NCBI GenBank assembly: GCA_963169105.1
Contig: OY720636.1
Span: forward strand, 108,252,539 to 108,316,538
Length of the DNA stretch: 64,000 nt
Direction of reading: 5' to 3'
DNA from: Ceriagrion tenellum
Taxonomy: Eukaryota; Arthropoda; Insecta; Odonata; Coenagrionidae
Shown here: piece after piece, positions 14,801 to 25,571 of the stretch
How the letters are laid out: the number at the start of each line of letters is the position of its first letter
Position numbering within the stretch: the first letter of the stretch is position 1
Notes under the pieces: generated by a model
What the model was told of the DNA's origin: nothing
Databases searched by the model: none
What the model saw: the letters and a program-made list of their open reading frames with translations, nothing else
Translations under genes and position numbers: made by a program

Positions 14801-16769
14801 GTCAAATGTTTTCAAAGTATTCTAACGGTTAAGATCTGCGAGCGAGATAGTTTCTTAATCATAATAGAGACCATATTCGAATTATGCTTTTTAATTTCAC
14901 CAGCTGTGAGGCACAAAAATAAAGCATTTTACGAACGAATTTAATTTTAAACACGAATTTTTGTGTGTCGCCGAACTAAGAAAGGGGGCATTTGATTTTT
15001 TCCTAGTCAAATGTTTTCAAAGTATTCTAACGGTTAAGATCTGTGAGCGAGATAGTTTCTTAATCATAATAGAGACCATATTCGAATTATGCCTTTTAAT
15101 TTCACCAGCTGTGAGGCACAAAAATAAAGCATTTTACGAACGAATTTAATTTTAAACACGAATTTTTGTGTGTCGCCGAACTAAGAAAGGGGGCATTTGA
15201 TTTTTTCCTAGTCAAATGTTTTCAAAGTATTCTAACGGTTAAGATCTGCGAGCGAGATAGTTTCTTAATCATAATAGAGACCATATTCGAATTATGCCTT
15301 TTAATTTCACCAGCTGTGAGGCACAAAAATAAAGCATTTTACGAACGAATTTAATTTTAAACACGAATTTTTGTGTGTCGCCGAACTAAGAAAGGGGGCA
15401 TTTGATTTTTTCCTAGTCAAATGTTTTCAAAGTATTCTAACGGTTAAGATCTGCGAGCGAGATAGTTTCTTAATCATAATAGAGACCATATTCGAATTAT
15501 GCCTTTTAATTTCACCAGCTGTGAGGCACAAAAATAAAGCATTTTACGAACGAATTTAATTTTAAACACGAATTTTTGTGTGTCGCCGAACTAAGAAAGG
15601 GGGCATTTGATTTTTTCCTAGTCAAATGTTTTCAAAGTATTCTAACGGTTAAGATCTGCGAGCGAGATAGTTTCTTAATCATAATAGAGACCATATTCGA
15701 ATTATGCCTTTTAATTTCACCAGCTGTGAGGCACAAAAATTAAGCATTTTACTAACGAATTTAATTTTAAACACGAATTTTTGTGTGTCGCCGAACTAAG
15801 AAAGGGGGCATTTGATTTTTTCCTAGTCAAATGTTTTCAAAGTATTCTAACGGTTAAGATCTGCGAGCGAGATAGTTTCTTAATCATAATAGAGACCATA
15901 TTCGAATTATGCCTTTTAATTTCACCAGCTGTGAGGCACAAAAATTAAGCATTTTACGAACGAATTTAATTTTAAACACGAATTTTTGTGTGTCGCCGAA
16001 CTAAGAAAGGGGGCATTTGATTTTTTCCTAGTCAAATGTTTTCAAAGTATTCTAACGGTTAAGATCTGCGAGCGAGATAGTTTCTTAATCATAATAGAGA
16101 CCATATTCGAATTATGCCTTTTAATTTCACCAGCTGTGAGGCACAAAAATAAAGCATTTTACGAACGAATTTAATTTTAAACACGAATTTTTTGTGTCGC
16201 CGAACTAAGAAAGGGGGCATTTGATTTTTTCCTAGTCAAATGTTTTCAAAGTATTCTAACGGTTAAGATCTGCGAGCGAGATAGTTTCTTAATCATAATA
16301 GAGACCATATTCGAATTATGCCTTTTAATTTCACCAGCTGTGAGGCACAAAAATAAAGCATTTTACGAACGAATTTAATTTTAAACACGAATTTTTGTGT
16401 GTCGCCGAACTAAGAAAGGGGGCATTTGATTTTTTCCTAGTCAAATGTTTTCAAAGTATTCTAACGGTTAAGATCTGCGAGCGAGATAGTTTCTTAATCA
16501 TAATAGAGACCATATTCGAATTATGCTTTTTAATTTCACCAGCTGTGAGGCACAAAAATAAAGCATTTTACGAACGAATTTAATTTTAAACACGAATTTT
16601 TGTGTGTCGCCGAACTAAGAAAGGGGGCATTTGATTTTTTCCTAGTCAAATGTTTTCAAAGTATTCTAACGGTTAAGATCTGTGAGCGAGATAGTTTCTT
16701 AATCATAATAGAGACCATATTCGAATTATGCCTTTTAATTTCACCAGCTGTGAGGCACAAAAATAAAGC
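11886..16769 (+). repeat. Satellite sub-family block with 8-monomer periodicity
   Basis: The last 24 monomers form a distinct sub-family. Nearly all read GGCACA and AAAGCATTTT where the left block reads GGCTCA or GGCACA and AAAGTATTTT. Inside it, marked monomers recur eight units apart: TACTAACG at 13936 and 15576, AAATTAAGC at 14141 and 15781, ATGCTTTTT at 14756 and 16395, CTGTGAGCG at 14961 and 16600. This gives a 1,639-1,640-bp higher-order period for roughly 13936-16769. The order before 13936 (for example AAATTAAGC at 12911 and 13116) does not fit the same register. Confidence 0.85.
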
Positions 16770-17227
16770 GTATTATTTATGGTGCTGTAATATAGTTTTA
16801 CATGACAGAAATTTTAAGTAATCTAATGAAAATATCTAAATAAGTCTGAAACTTAACTCATTTTTTTCACGCGGAACGTTTGAAACTCTATAAAAATGGA
16901 AGGTTTATTGTGATCTCGAAGAATGTATTATGGTGACAATATGATTAATTTTCAAAATTAGTTGAAGAAAACACACAAACTACAAACTGTTGATTTTTTT
17001 ACGAGATCTAAGTGTAGGAAATGCCTCATTTTGTAAATAATGTCTCTCTGGAGAGCATACACGTACCATTTCCCATGTGAAAGTGCTGGTGTTTCTGGAA
17101 AATATCTTGCAAAGAAATGTGTTAAGGGGTTGAATTTTTGGTGTCAAAGGAAGGGTGATATATTTTTCTGTAAAATGAGACCAAATTCATTGATTTCTTG
17201 GTAAAATGATATTTCGCTCAAACTACT
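16677..17227 (-). mobile_element. Complete 551-bp TTAA-flanked inverted-repeat element at the array end
   Basis: The final monomer contains a TTAA (16673-16676), then the element's degenerate left end (GATCTGTGAGCGAGATAG). The sequence continues past the array without a break to a right end whose reverse complement is AGTAGTTTGAGCGAAATATC, followed by TTAA at 17228-17231. The length (551 bp) is close to the 560-bp copy at 55359-55918, and the interior matches that copy and the copies at 24601 and 40172, in the orientation opposite to 55359. It has no coding capacity, so it is a miniature non-autonomous element. TTAA target duplication is typical of piggyBac, but the GGTAG terminus is not the usual CCC start, so the superfamily is left open. 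Confidence 0.85.
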
Positions 17228-17231
17228 TTAA

Positions 17232-17690
17232 GTTAGGTTTTGCTGAATGTCAGAGAATCTCCTCCCGGCCTTCCACACATTCTGGGGCCCACCCCCCTCC
17301 AGTATATCCTATTTATCCTCAGCATACAATCTACCCTTCTTCATCCCATCCACGAAACCTATTCTCTTTCTTCCCCTTCCCCGCTTGCCCAACATCCTTC
17401 CCTCTATCACACTCTTGAGCAACCTATCGCCATTTTTAGCACCCTTCGGCCATCTACCCTGCCTATCCCGAATTTCATTCAGAAGTTTCCCCACCCACCA
17501 TTTCAAGCACTTCCTCGCTAGTCTTCGTTTCCGTCCACCACACCATATCTATCCTTCTCCACACCAACATATCAAATGCTTGCAGCGTATTATTGTCCTC
17601 CTTTCTGAGGGTCCACGTTTCCTCACCACGTAACGCGACGCTCCGTATCAAGCTCTTCACCAGCGTCTTAGTCAAAGGCAATAGAACTAA
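17232..17690 (-). pseudogene. LINE 3'-end fragment (post-RT region and tail)
   Basis: Read on the minus strand, this fragment encodes broken pieces typical of the region downstream of a LINE reverse transcriptase: SLIRSVALRGEETWTL, LVWRRIDMVWWTETKTSEEV, and then LLNEIRDRQGRW and IEGRMLGKRGRGRKR in other frames. The tail reads GGGAGGAGATTCTCTGACATTC before the transposon's TTAA at 17228. The same family recurs at 30200-30625 and, tail only, at 25205-25251 and 43560-43760. It has several frameshifts and cannot make a functional protein. The long plus-strand open frames here are antisense to it. Confidence 0.8.
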
Positions 17691-18237
17691 TGCATTGCAT
17701 AGAGATGCATAGAGACTGAATTCGAATTTTATTTTTTTAATGAGGTGGTCGGAACAATATTAATTTATCTAGAGATTTTCGTAGAATTATGCATTACATA
17801 TACTTATAAGTAATGTAAATTGATTAATGCGGAAAAATTTCCGGTTACCGATTTGGTTTCTTGGCAATTTAATGTTATTATAACGCGCAGCCTTTTGGAA
17901 CTGGATATATATTCAATTCAATTCATTTGTTATCGTGGGCCTTTCTGGCCCATGAGATATTTTATATGGTTGTTACAAAGGAAGAAAAGTATAAAAATAA
18001 ATAAAGAAAAAAGAAGAAATGAGGCAATTATAACAAAAAATATACATTTCAATCCCATTAAATGTTAGTTCGTCGGTTTTCAGTTTCACAATGTATATAC
18101 GTATCAGGAATGTTGAAAATATCCTTGTTTGGTACACGTTATTACATTCATAACCATAATAGAGATCACAGTTCGAAAATGTATCAAAGAACAAAATTAA
18201 ATATACATTCTTTCCCACGTCACGTAAGTTAATAGAG
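17691..18237. other. Unassigned AT-rich stretch
   Basis: I see nothing I can assign in this AT-rich interval between LINE fragments. Confidence 0.4.
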
Positions 18238-18446
18238 CAGTTATCAGTTATGCAGGGAACTGCCATGTATCATTTAGAAGTAACTTGTACACTTTTGATT
18301 TGAACACACGGGTTGATTGTGAGTTTCTTATTTCTAATGGTAATGAGTTCCATATTCTAGTTGCCGTTATCATGAAAGATTTATTGAGGTGAGTGGAAAA
18401 GTGTGGATAAGGAAATATCCTGTGGAAAAGTGTAATTTTTTTCTGT
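18238..18446 (-). pseudogene. CR1/Jockey-like LINE C-terminus fragment
   Basis: The minus-strand frame contains FMITATRIWNSLPLEIRNSQ followed by STRVFKSKVYKLL. This matches the common C-terminal signature of insect LINE polyproteins (an R-x-WNSLP-x-xI motif followed by a short basic helix). Only the last ~60 residues remain. The frame then continues into unrelated sequence at about 18450, so the fragment is truncated at its 5' side. It abuts another LINE fragment in the same orientation. Confidence 0.7.
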
Positions 18447-18464
18447 AATCTTCTTCTTCCTTCC

Positions 18465-19200
18465 AGGGTTAGGCTTTCAGGCTGTTCCGCCTTCACATCA
18501 CCATCTCAACCTTGGCCTTCCAACACTCCTTTTCACTAATTCCTTATATTCCAAAGCCTGCTTTGGAAACCTCTCTTTAGGTATTCGCTGTACATGCTAT
18601 TTCCACTTATTTTTTGTACTCCACCAGCCTATCTGAGATCGCCCGAACACCTAGTTCCTCTCTTATTGATGTACTCCTTAATTTATCTCATCTTGTGATC
18701 CCCTCTCACTGCTCGAAGAAATTTCATTGCAGATGACGATATTTGTTTAAGCTCTTTTTGTTTCGTTGCCCTACATTCTGACCCATACAACATTGTAGGG
18801 ACTGCCATCACCTTGTAGAGCATAATTTGGGTTTCTTTTCTTGTTTTGCCTTTTAAATTTCTTCTTATTGTCCCACTTATCCTCTGAAAATTGTTTATTT
18901 TATATGCGATATCTTTATCATCTTCATAACTTATATCAAATCCTAAATATTGGAAGTGGGATACCTGTTCGAGTATTTTATCTTCTATGACAAATTTTGT
19001 TCTTATTGGATTGTTTCCTAAGAATGCCATTGTTTTGTTTTTTGCTGTCGAAGTTTTTAGGTTATATATTTTACTCAGTTGATGTAATTTGTGAACCGCC
19101 ATTTGTAATTTATCTTCTCTATCTTGAATAGGTAATAACCTGGTCGTCAGCGAATAGCAATGTGTTTTTATATTCAAGAGGGTCCCAATTCTATCCAATT
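18465..19200 (-). pseudogene. LINE reverse-transcriptase C-terminal fragment
   Basis: A 171-codon minus-strand frame (18683-19198) encodes the thumb and connection region of a LINE reverse transcriptase: EDKLQMAVHKLHQLSKIYNL, HFQYLGFDISYEDDKDI and VPTMLYGSECRATKQKEL. The position where the catalytic FADD motif should precede EDKLQ is altered. Downstream sequence to 18465 holds degraded remains of the terminal GRPRLRW-type region in other frames. The upstream fingers and palm are absent. It is a 5'-truncated dead copy of a family distinct from the one at 45783-46854. Confidence 0.8.
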
Positions 19201-22200
19201 TTTCCTGTTCCGTTATTGAAAATGTAATGTGTAGGGTGCATCAAGGCGTTGGTGGTTATTTTCGTCATTCGTTGTTTATGATCGTTCGTATTTTTCGGTC
19301 GCCATGTATGCAAGCAAATAATCATATTTAGCGTTCAAATCCCGAAGTTCGAGAGGCGAGGTTGTAAGTGTAATTTTTCTTGAGTGCTCATAAGCCACCT
19401 ACCTGATGCAGTCACCCCCTCCGATGGGTTGCTCCGCGTGGAGGATTTATCCTTGTGTGCAGGTGGCTGCTTTTCATTTCGTCTCTCGCTCCAATCAATT
19501 TTTGATCGATCGCCATACATGATGGATGGAATCCGGGCGGTACGCTGGGGGTACGAATCCGCATGGCAAAGGGTAAGACTCTTTTTGCCATTTCTCCTTG
19601 TAATGAAATTCCTTACCGTGACAGTCAACGTGGCCGTGGATTTTTTTCTCTTGCGAAAGATTCGATGACTGTTCAGGAATATGTGGTATAATGGTGAGTG
19701 ATGCTTGTGGAGCCATTCAATAACTGTATATATTGCGTTTAGTTGAGGGGAAAGGAGATAAGCTGTGGTTGATCTGGTTAAGTAGAACCTTCGGCTTAAT
19801 ATTCCATATTTTTCTCCTCATTGTATGTTTTTTTAAATCTAGTAGCAACTTAATACCCATATGTTCATCGTATTGTCCAAACCACGCCAATACCATTCCG
19901 TAAAGCAAGACTTTACCGGCCGGAAATAACCCTTCAATCACTTATTTGAATTCGCACGAGGAAGGAGAAATTTATAGGGTTGTAAGAATGGATAATTTCA
20001 ACGGATGATTTATATTCACATCATTGGGAAGTAAAAGCTGTTACTTTGTATTTTTGGTCAGGTTCAACTGTAAAAAATAGCTTTAACCTCTGTTTTAATT
20101 ATTTTTGTCCGACTTAATGGGTGCCAAAAATTTTTGACGGGATCAAATTTTCAATTTGTTTCAAGTTCCACGTCTCTCCACCATAACGATTTCAATTTGT
20201 TTCCTATCACGGGTAATCAGTTTCAATTTTTTTGCCGAGATATTTGTCGTCGACGTTCAAGACATGCATGTGACGCGCTATATCGCCATTTATCATCTTT
20301 ATGACAGTAGAATAATGGGATGTATTTTGGGATCAGATAGTAAAACACTCGCTTTTGAGATACCTGAGGCCTTGGAGCAACTGTGCGTTACTGCGTGACT
20401 TTACTTGTCCTTGTTTCATGCATAATGAATAAATGAATCAGGATCTCTTTCCCCTGGAGGAAATTTCTTTTTGATGACTCGCGAAATCATCGTATCTCGG
20501 CGTAATGCTCGATGCTGTGGTTTTATCGGCGTTAGTGGAGCTTATCAACTCGGGTCTGGGCGCTTACAGCCAGCCATGCACCGTCGGGAGATCATGACGC
20601 CTACCTAAGCTCATTTCGCATGCCCTTGTCGGTGTGAGAGAGTGGTGCACGGTTCCGCAGGACACTAACGGTGCACGTTCGGGCGGCGCGGGTGAGTTTT
20701 AAATAGTTAACTCCACGGGCGTCCCCTCGACCTTGGGTCAGGGCTGGGAAGTGGGTAGGCACCACTCGAGCCGCGGTAACGAGGGATACATAACGGGGCA
20801 TCATGATTCGAGGATTAGCCGGTATTCATTAGCCTCCCATTTCACCGGCATCGTCTCTCGCTTTTGGAATTCGCGCTTCTCTCCCTTCCTTCAGCGGGAT
20901 TAATTGCAGATGGACATCGTCGTATGCGGGTCACCATTTTTTTTTCAAACCTCTCTCTCTCTCCACCCTTCTGCAGCTTCGCGAAGCCAACTACGTCACG
21001 CCATGTGCAGAAAGTCTGGAGTTTGGAGACTTTTTGGTACAAGGTTAAGGGTTTGCGGTATTCACGTCTCCTGAGTTTCAGGTCGACGCGGTGAATGTTA
21101 TGATACGAGGGTTGATTTCAAAGCAATGATTTCTGTGTTTGGTTTACAGGATATCAAGGTATTTTAAAACTGGAAATTCGGTTAAAGTAACAAAACCAAA
21201 AAGCAATTTGTGATACCCATAATATACGCAGAATAATACTTATCTGCTGTAAGAAAACTATATATATATATAAGAAACTGATAAACTTGCAGGTTTCTCA
21301 ATTATTACACCAAGAAGAACGCCGAGTGATCTGTTATAATTGTATGATGTAATTGATATTGGTAAAATTGTCAATTTTTTTTAGTAAAACCAAGTTTTGC
21401 CTCGCATCGATGCAAGCACAAAATGGGCGTTAAAGTTGAATTTGGGGGAATCTAATTATTGTGCAAAATTGCCTCTTGACGTAATATGCCGAACCGTTAA
21501 TATTTATTGTGACAAAATTGACCTGTATAAAAAAGTCTCTTTTGTGTTTGGATTAATTATTTTGTCATTTAAAAAAGAAGTTTTGAGACCTCTCTATTAT
21601 TTTATGAGTTACATTTAACGTTTATGTTTGATTTGGTGTGCCCTGTTTGGCGAAGGTAAAACTCAATAAATTTAATTAAAATATAATAAAGTAAAATGCC
21701 TCCGTTTTCAAGCATTATTGTCGGAAAGACTGTTAAATGTGCATTCTTTTAAAACTTTTAACCACAGTGTGATTGATTTCACGATTTTGCATACACTTCA
21801 TTACACAATTTGTCGATGGCGTCAAACAAGTTTGATTTAAACTTTGTTGTACTTAGTTATAAGTATTGATTTTTGAATCCTAGAACGCCTGATAACGCCA
21901 TGTGGCGTGAGCGTACTCTTGTCATTTTTGTGATTTATACTATTAATTGCTGTTCGAACTAGGTTATCGGATTAAAACTGAAAAAAAAGACTTAGTTAAC
22001 TCCGGTTTTCGTGGGTGTCAAAACGTCCAAGACTCAGTGCTCTGTAAAACCTATAGTTTTTCAAGAAAGGGATACCTAGCTAAAAAGAGATGCTGGCGTT
22101 TGTTCTTTCGTTTATTAATGATCATCCATATCATAATATCCTAAGATCATTCTAAGCTTCTAAGAACATTTGGCTTTTCACTGCATCATTAAGAAATTAG

Positions 22201-23523
22201 TTATACATTCCTGTGAAGACTAATGCCAAGTTAAAAAGAGGAAAATATAGTTCATGCCATTTTGATCCTGGATGACTCTTTTTTTACTTCCAAACTTACG
22301 TAAGATTTTTTTATGCACGTACCTAGTATAAGTTGGCCCTTTTCTTTCACGCGTGTTGTCTTCAGGCTAAACTTTTATTTTGACGTACTTAAAGGAATGT
22401 TAGTGGATGGATATAATCCTACTGTAGAAAATTCCAGTTCCATTGCAGAAGACGGTATTGGTACCATGTTGATAGACGAGCCGTCTCAATGTTATGAGAC
22501 ATCTTCCAAGATATTTTATCTAATCATGGTTTTCGCGAGCATAAAGTATATCTTCACTTTGTCATATCCTATGATCTCCAAATGGGTAGATAGCTAGGCT
22601 TTTAAGGCAGCAGTTACTGTGTCACCCAGGAAATGGTACAATCGACCTTAATATGCTCGAATACGTTTATAACGGAAGGCGACCTAGGAGTATCAAGTCT
22701 TATGTTTTTAGGGCGTATCAGCTGAATGACTTGCGTTTTGAAGTACCTACTTGCGTTGGCTCTTTTGGTCATGTTTTTCTCGCGATGGCTGTGGCTTTAT
22801 GACGACCTCAGCATGTGAGAATTGTCCCCGCTTCTTCCACGTCTCGTATCGTAAACTCCAATGGTGCGAATTGGGCCAGCGACTGATCCAACTGGAACGG
22901 AAGGGGAACTATTCTCCGTCGGCCAGTGGCCGAAATGGGTGTGGTTGGCTGACGCTGCATGTGGTCCGATGACGATGTTATTGTGGAAATGAGCGTCCAA
23001 GTTACAGGGCGCCGCCGCGGGCTCTCGATGCGGGACAATGATAGAGTCGCATGTGCCATCTCAAGTGCTCTAATATCGATTTTGGCGTGGAATTCACCTG
23101 TTGTTCCGTCAATAGACGTTCTAATAAAACCTGAGTTAGTGTGTCGCAGTTGAGGAAATTTTCGGAACAGCTCCACGTCATCTGGAATGGCGACGTTTTG
23201 TTGCTCTGCCGGTTATAGGAATAAAAATAGATCGCTCTAGGTAAATTCAACCGTATCTTACGTTGCGTGGTAGAACAGCATTTTAATTATTAAATTAAAC
23301 AGCAGGAGTTGCACTGTCCACTTATATTTACTGTATAAAAATACACTACATGTGTTTCAGCGCACGATATGGCGTCATCATCATGTATGTAGTAAATGTT
23401 GCGTCATCATCACGTCATAATCATGACGATCACGAATAAATCGATTATCATGACTATCACGAATAATCACGAAAAAATCGCGTCATCATCAGGTGTGTGA
23501 TACCTGATGTTGGCGTTTGGTGT
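19201..23523. other. Unassigned stretch
   Basis: I see no gene in this interval. Notable but unassigned points are a CpG-richer patch near 20560-20800, an AT dinucleotide run near 21250, a 94-codon open frame at 22313-22597 without known motifs, and short degenerate repeats of ATCATGAC / ATCACGAATAA at about 23370-23480. Confidence 0.4.
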
Positions 23524-23696
23524 ACCAAGGGTTGAAATTCGTCATGAAAAAAATCATTTGAATTGTGCGGGATTTGAACCCGAATCTCCCAATTGTTTAC
23601 ACACCTGTGACACACTTGACTGTCAATTGGACGATCCGGGCTCGGATCCCGGTCAAGTCAAATGATTTTTTTTCGTGGTGAATTTCAACCCTTGGT
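23524..23696. repeat. Fold-back pair of tRNA-like SINE ends
   Basis: The two arms, 23524-23595 and 23624-23696, are inverted copies sharing CCAAGGGTTGAAATTC, a run of A, ATCATTTGA, a tRNA B-box-like GGGATTTGAACCCG or its counterpart CCGGGCTCGGATCCCGG, and CCAATTG. They are separated by a ~28-bp loop. B-box-like GGTTCAAATCCC reads on the minus strand. The structure is either two SINE copies inserted head to head or a tRNA-derived inverted-repeat element. Confidence 0.7.
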
Positions 23697-24596
23697 GTGT
23701 ATGCACCCGTGCGAGTGATTTCGTACCACATCATTTGTCAATGCAGTGATTGGAAAAACGTGTAGTGTATCTTTATACATTAAACGAGTAACTGGGTGCT
23801 TGCAATTTGCAAGCAGGGGGGGGGGAGTGTTGAATGATGATGCTCTTTGAATAAGGAAAAAAACAATGAAAGCTCTCAATTCTGCGTGCTACATGCAATC
23901 AAAGAAAAGTATAATTCTCGAAAATGGAATATGCGCCCCAAGAGGTATGTATACCAGACAGTTCTAGTACAAACTTATGTATTGCATGTCATCCGGTTAT
24001 TAAAGACTTTTCAAAATACTATAATCAGTATACCGAAACGAACGTGGAGCCACTGGAAGATCATCATAACCTCATTTGACGGCATATAAGACGCTCTTCT
24101 ACGTTAGATATTTCATTTCAGTACAGCATAATTAATAAGAGTTCACACGAAGAATTTTACTATATAAATTCGATCGGAATCGAGATTTTTAATATACTAA
24201 TTTTCATATTCAATTTTTCCCTTCCAATCTTCTACATGACTGCATGTTTTTTTAATGAACCAGGAAAAAGTTGAAGAAATTATACCCAGTAGTTATCAGT
24301 GCGAAAAATGGTATAAAGAAGACTAAATAACATGCACTTAGGATACCTAACTCATATACGTAAAGCTATCGATTGCAATATCTCGAAGCCTAATCGACTT
24401 TTTTAACTTTTCCAATTTTACCCCAAATCGACTCATAAATCTAACCCTCCCCTGAAACTGGCCCGCCTCGCTGAGTTCCAAATCTCGAATTGTCACCCAC
24501 CTAGCTCGTTTAGAAATGCCCCAGGAGTTTTGATGAGTCAGTCAGTTTTGTAGCTTTATATATATTAATAATATGAGTGGACAGTACAACTCCCGC
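23697..24596. other. Unassigned AT-rich stretch
   Basis: No feature is recognised apart from a run of eleven G at about 23816-23826. Confidence 0.4.
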
Positions 24597-24600
24597 TCTA

Positions 24601-25189
24601 GGTAGTATAGCGAGATGTCATTTCACATCGAAATCAATAAATTCGATCTCATTTTAATAAATAATATCACTCCCTTCCAAGGACAACAAAATGTCAGTCC
24701 ATCACCTCAGTACTTTTGAGATATTTGCCAATAAGTAGGAGCCATTTTACATGGGAAATGGTTCGTATATGCACTCTAAGGAGGCATTTTTTTATAAATG
24801 TGAGACATTTCTAACACCTAGATCTCGTAAAAAATGTACAGTTCTTAGTTTGTATGTTTTCTCCACCATTAAAAAAAATAAATCGTATGGTCACCGCAGT
24901 AATTTTTTCAGAATAAAAATAAATCTCGGTTGTGAAGGAGTTTTAAGCGTACTGCGTGAAAAAAGAGTCGAGTTAAAGATTTCTGCTGATGTGTTTATTT
25001 AATTTGTGAGAATTTAAGTATAAAAGAATTTGACTATAAAAGTAGATAATTTTCCCATTAATATTACTAAATTTACTTTCCCATTAATATTACAAAGTTT
25101 ACTCAATGCTTCATATGACTGCTGAATTTAAAACCTAAATTTCGAATGTGGTCTCCATTGTGACTAGAGAAATATTCGCTCGAACTACC
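24601..25189 (+). mobile_element. TTAA-family miniature element (589 bp)
   Basis: The left end GGTAGTATAGCGAGATGTC and the right end ATTCGCTCGAACTACC are imperfect inverted repeats. The interior shares the landmarks of the other family copies: CATTTTAATAAATAATATC, ACATGGGAAATGGT and TGGTCTCCATTGTGAC. The flanks are TCTA and TTAC, which could be decayed TTAA. It has no coding capacity; the 83-codon frame inside has no known motif. Its right end is followed within 20 bp by a LINE tail. Confidence 0.8.
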
Positions 25190-25204
25190 TTACCTAGATA
25201 AGGT

Positions 25205-25251
25205 ACTAGAAAACCGGGAGGAGATTCCCTGACATTAAAAAGAAACCTGCC
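25205..25251 (+). mobile_element. LINE 3' tail fragment
   Basis: The sequence AAACCGGGAGGAGATTCCCT followed by GACATT and AAACCTGCC matches the 3' end of the LINE at 30200-30625 and the reverse of 17232-17690. It is cut off by a piggyBac-type element inserted at the following TTAA. Confidence 0.65.
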
Positions 25252-25255
25252 TTAA

Positions 25256-25567
25256 CCCTTTTAGTGCGGCGGGCCGATATATCGGCTTTAGCATCTCAGG
25301 CGTATAGTGCGGCGGGCCGATATATCGGCTCATAGGCAAAATATTGTTTAACTTTTGCACACAAATATAATTACAATTATTTTTTGTACGAAGTATAAGC
25401 GTTTTTTTATTATTACCTAATTCAATGCATACGCAATAAGAAAAACTGCATATGGATATTTTAAACAATAACTTTATAATATTTATTTTCCTAGAGTGAT
25501 ACATTTCATTCTAGATACCCTCCGCATTTCTCACTAGAACCGCCGGAAGGGGTCAGCACTAAGAGGG
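25256..25567. mobile_element. piggyBac-type miniature element (312 bp)
   Basis: It is flanked by TTAA on both sides (25252-25255 and 25568-25571). Its terminal inverted repeats are CCCTTTTAGTGC and GCACTAAGAGGG, the CCC...GGG plus TTAA arrangement characteristic of piggyBac. Near the left end a 25-bp segment containing the palindrome GCCGATATATCGGC occurs twice exactly (25263-25287 and 25306-25330). It has no transposase coding capacity. Confidence 0.85.
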
Positions 25568-25571
25568 TTAA

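Larger units (their letters stand above)
2047..16769 (+). repeat. 205-bp satellite array, 72 monomers
   Basis: About 72 head-to-tail copies of a 204/205-bp unit run without interruption. Counting from the recurrent TTGTGTGTCGCCG phase, starts fall at 2055, 2260, 2464, 2668, 2873 and so on to 16600. Most units are 205 bp; a minority are 204 bp because one C is missing in the GAGACCATATTCG stretch. Monomers differ by only a few substitutions. The first (2055-2259) is the most diverged, with CGTCGAAC and ATTTTATTCTTTCC variants, as expected at an array edge. Each unit contains a TTAA followed by about 95 bp matching one end of the 551-bp element at the array's right end; the other half is non-element sequence. 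Every unit also contains AATAAA. The 62-codon open frame per unit starts at TTG, ends inside the unit and shifts frame each period, so it is not treated as coding. Confidence 0.98.

Noticed and set aside
2668..16583. Dozens of near-identical 62-codon open frames as a tandem gene family
   Set aside because: They start at TTG, recur once per satellite monomer, change frame each unit because 205 is not a multiple of three, and vary with noncoding substitutions and indels.
2047..16769. CRISPR-like array
   Set aside because: There are no unique spacers; the whole 205-bp unit repeats head to tail, and the context is eukaryotic.
17247..17633. 128-codon plus-strand frame
   Set aside because: It is antisense to a recognisable LINE fragment.
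22313..22597. 94-codon plus-strand frame
   Set aside because: The composition is protein-like, but I recognise no family and see no supporting splice or neighbouring coding signal.
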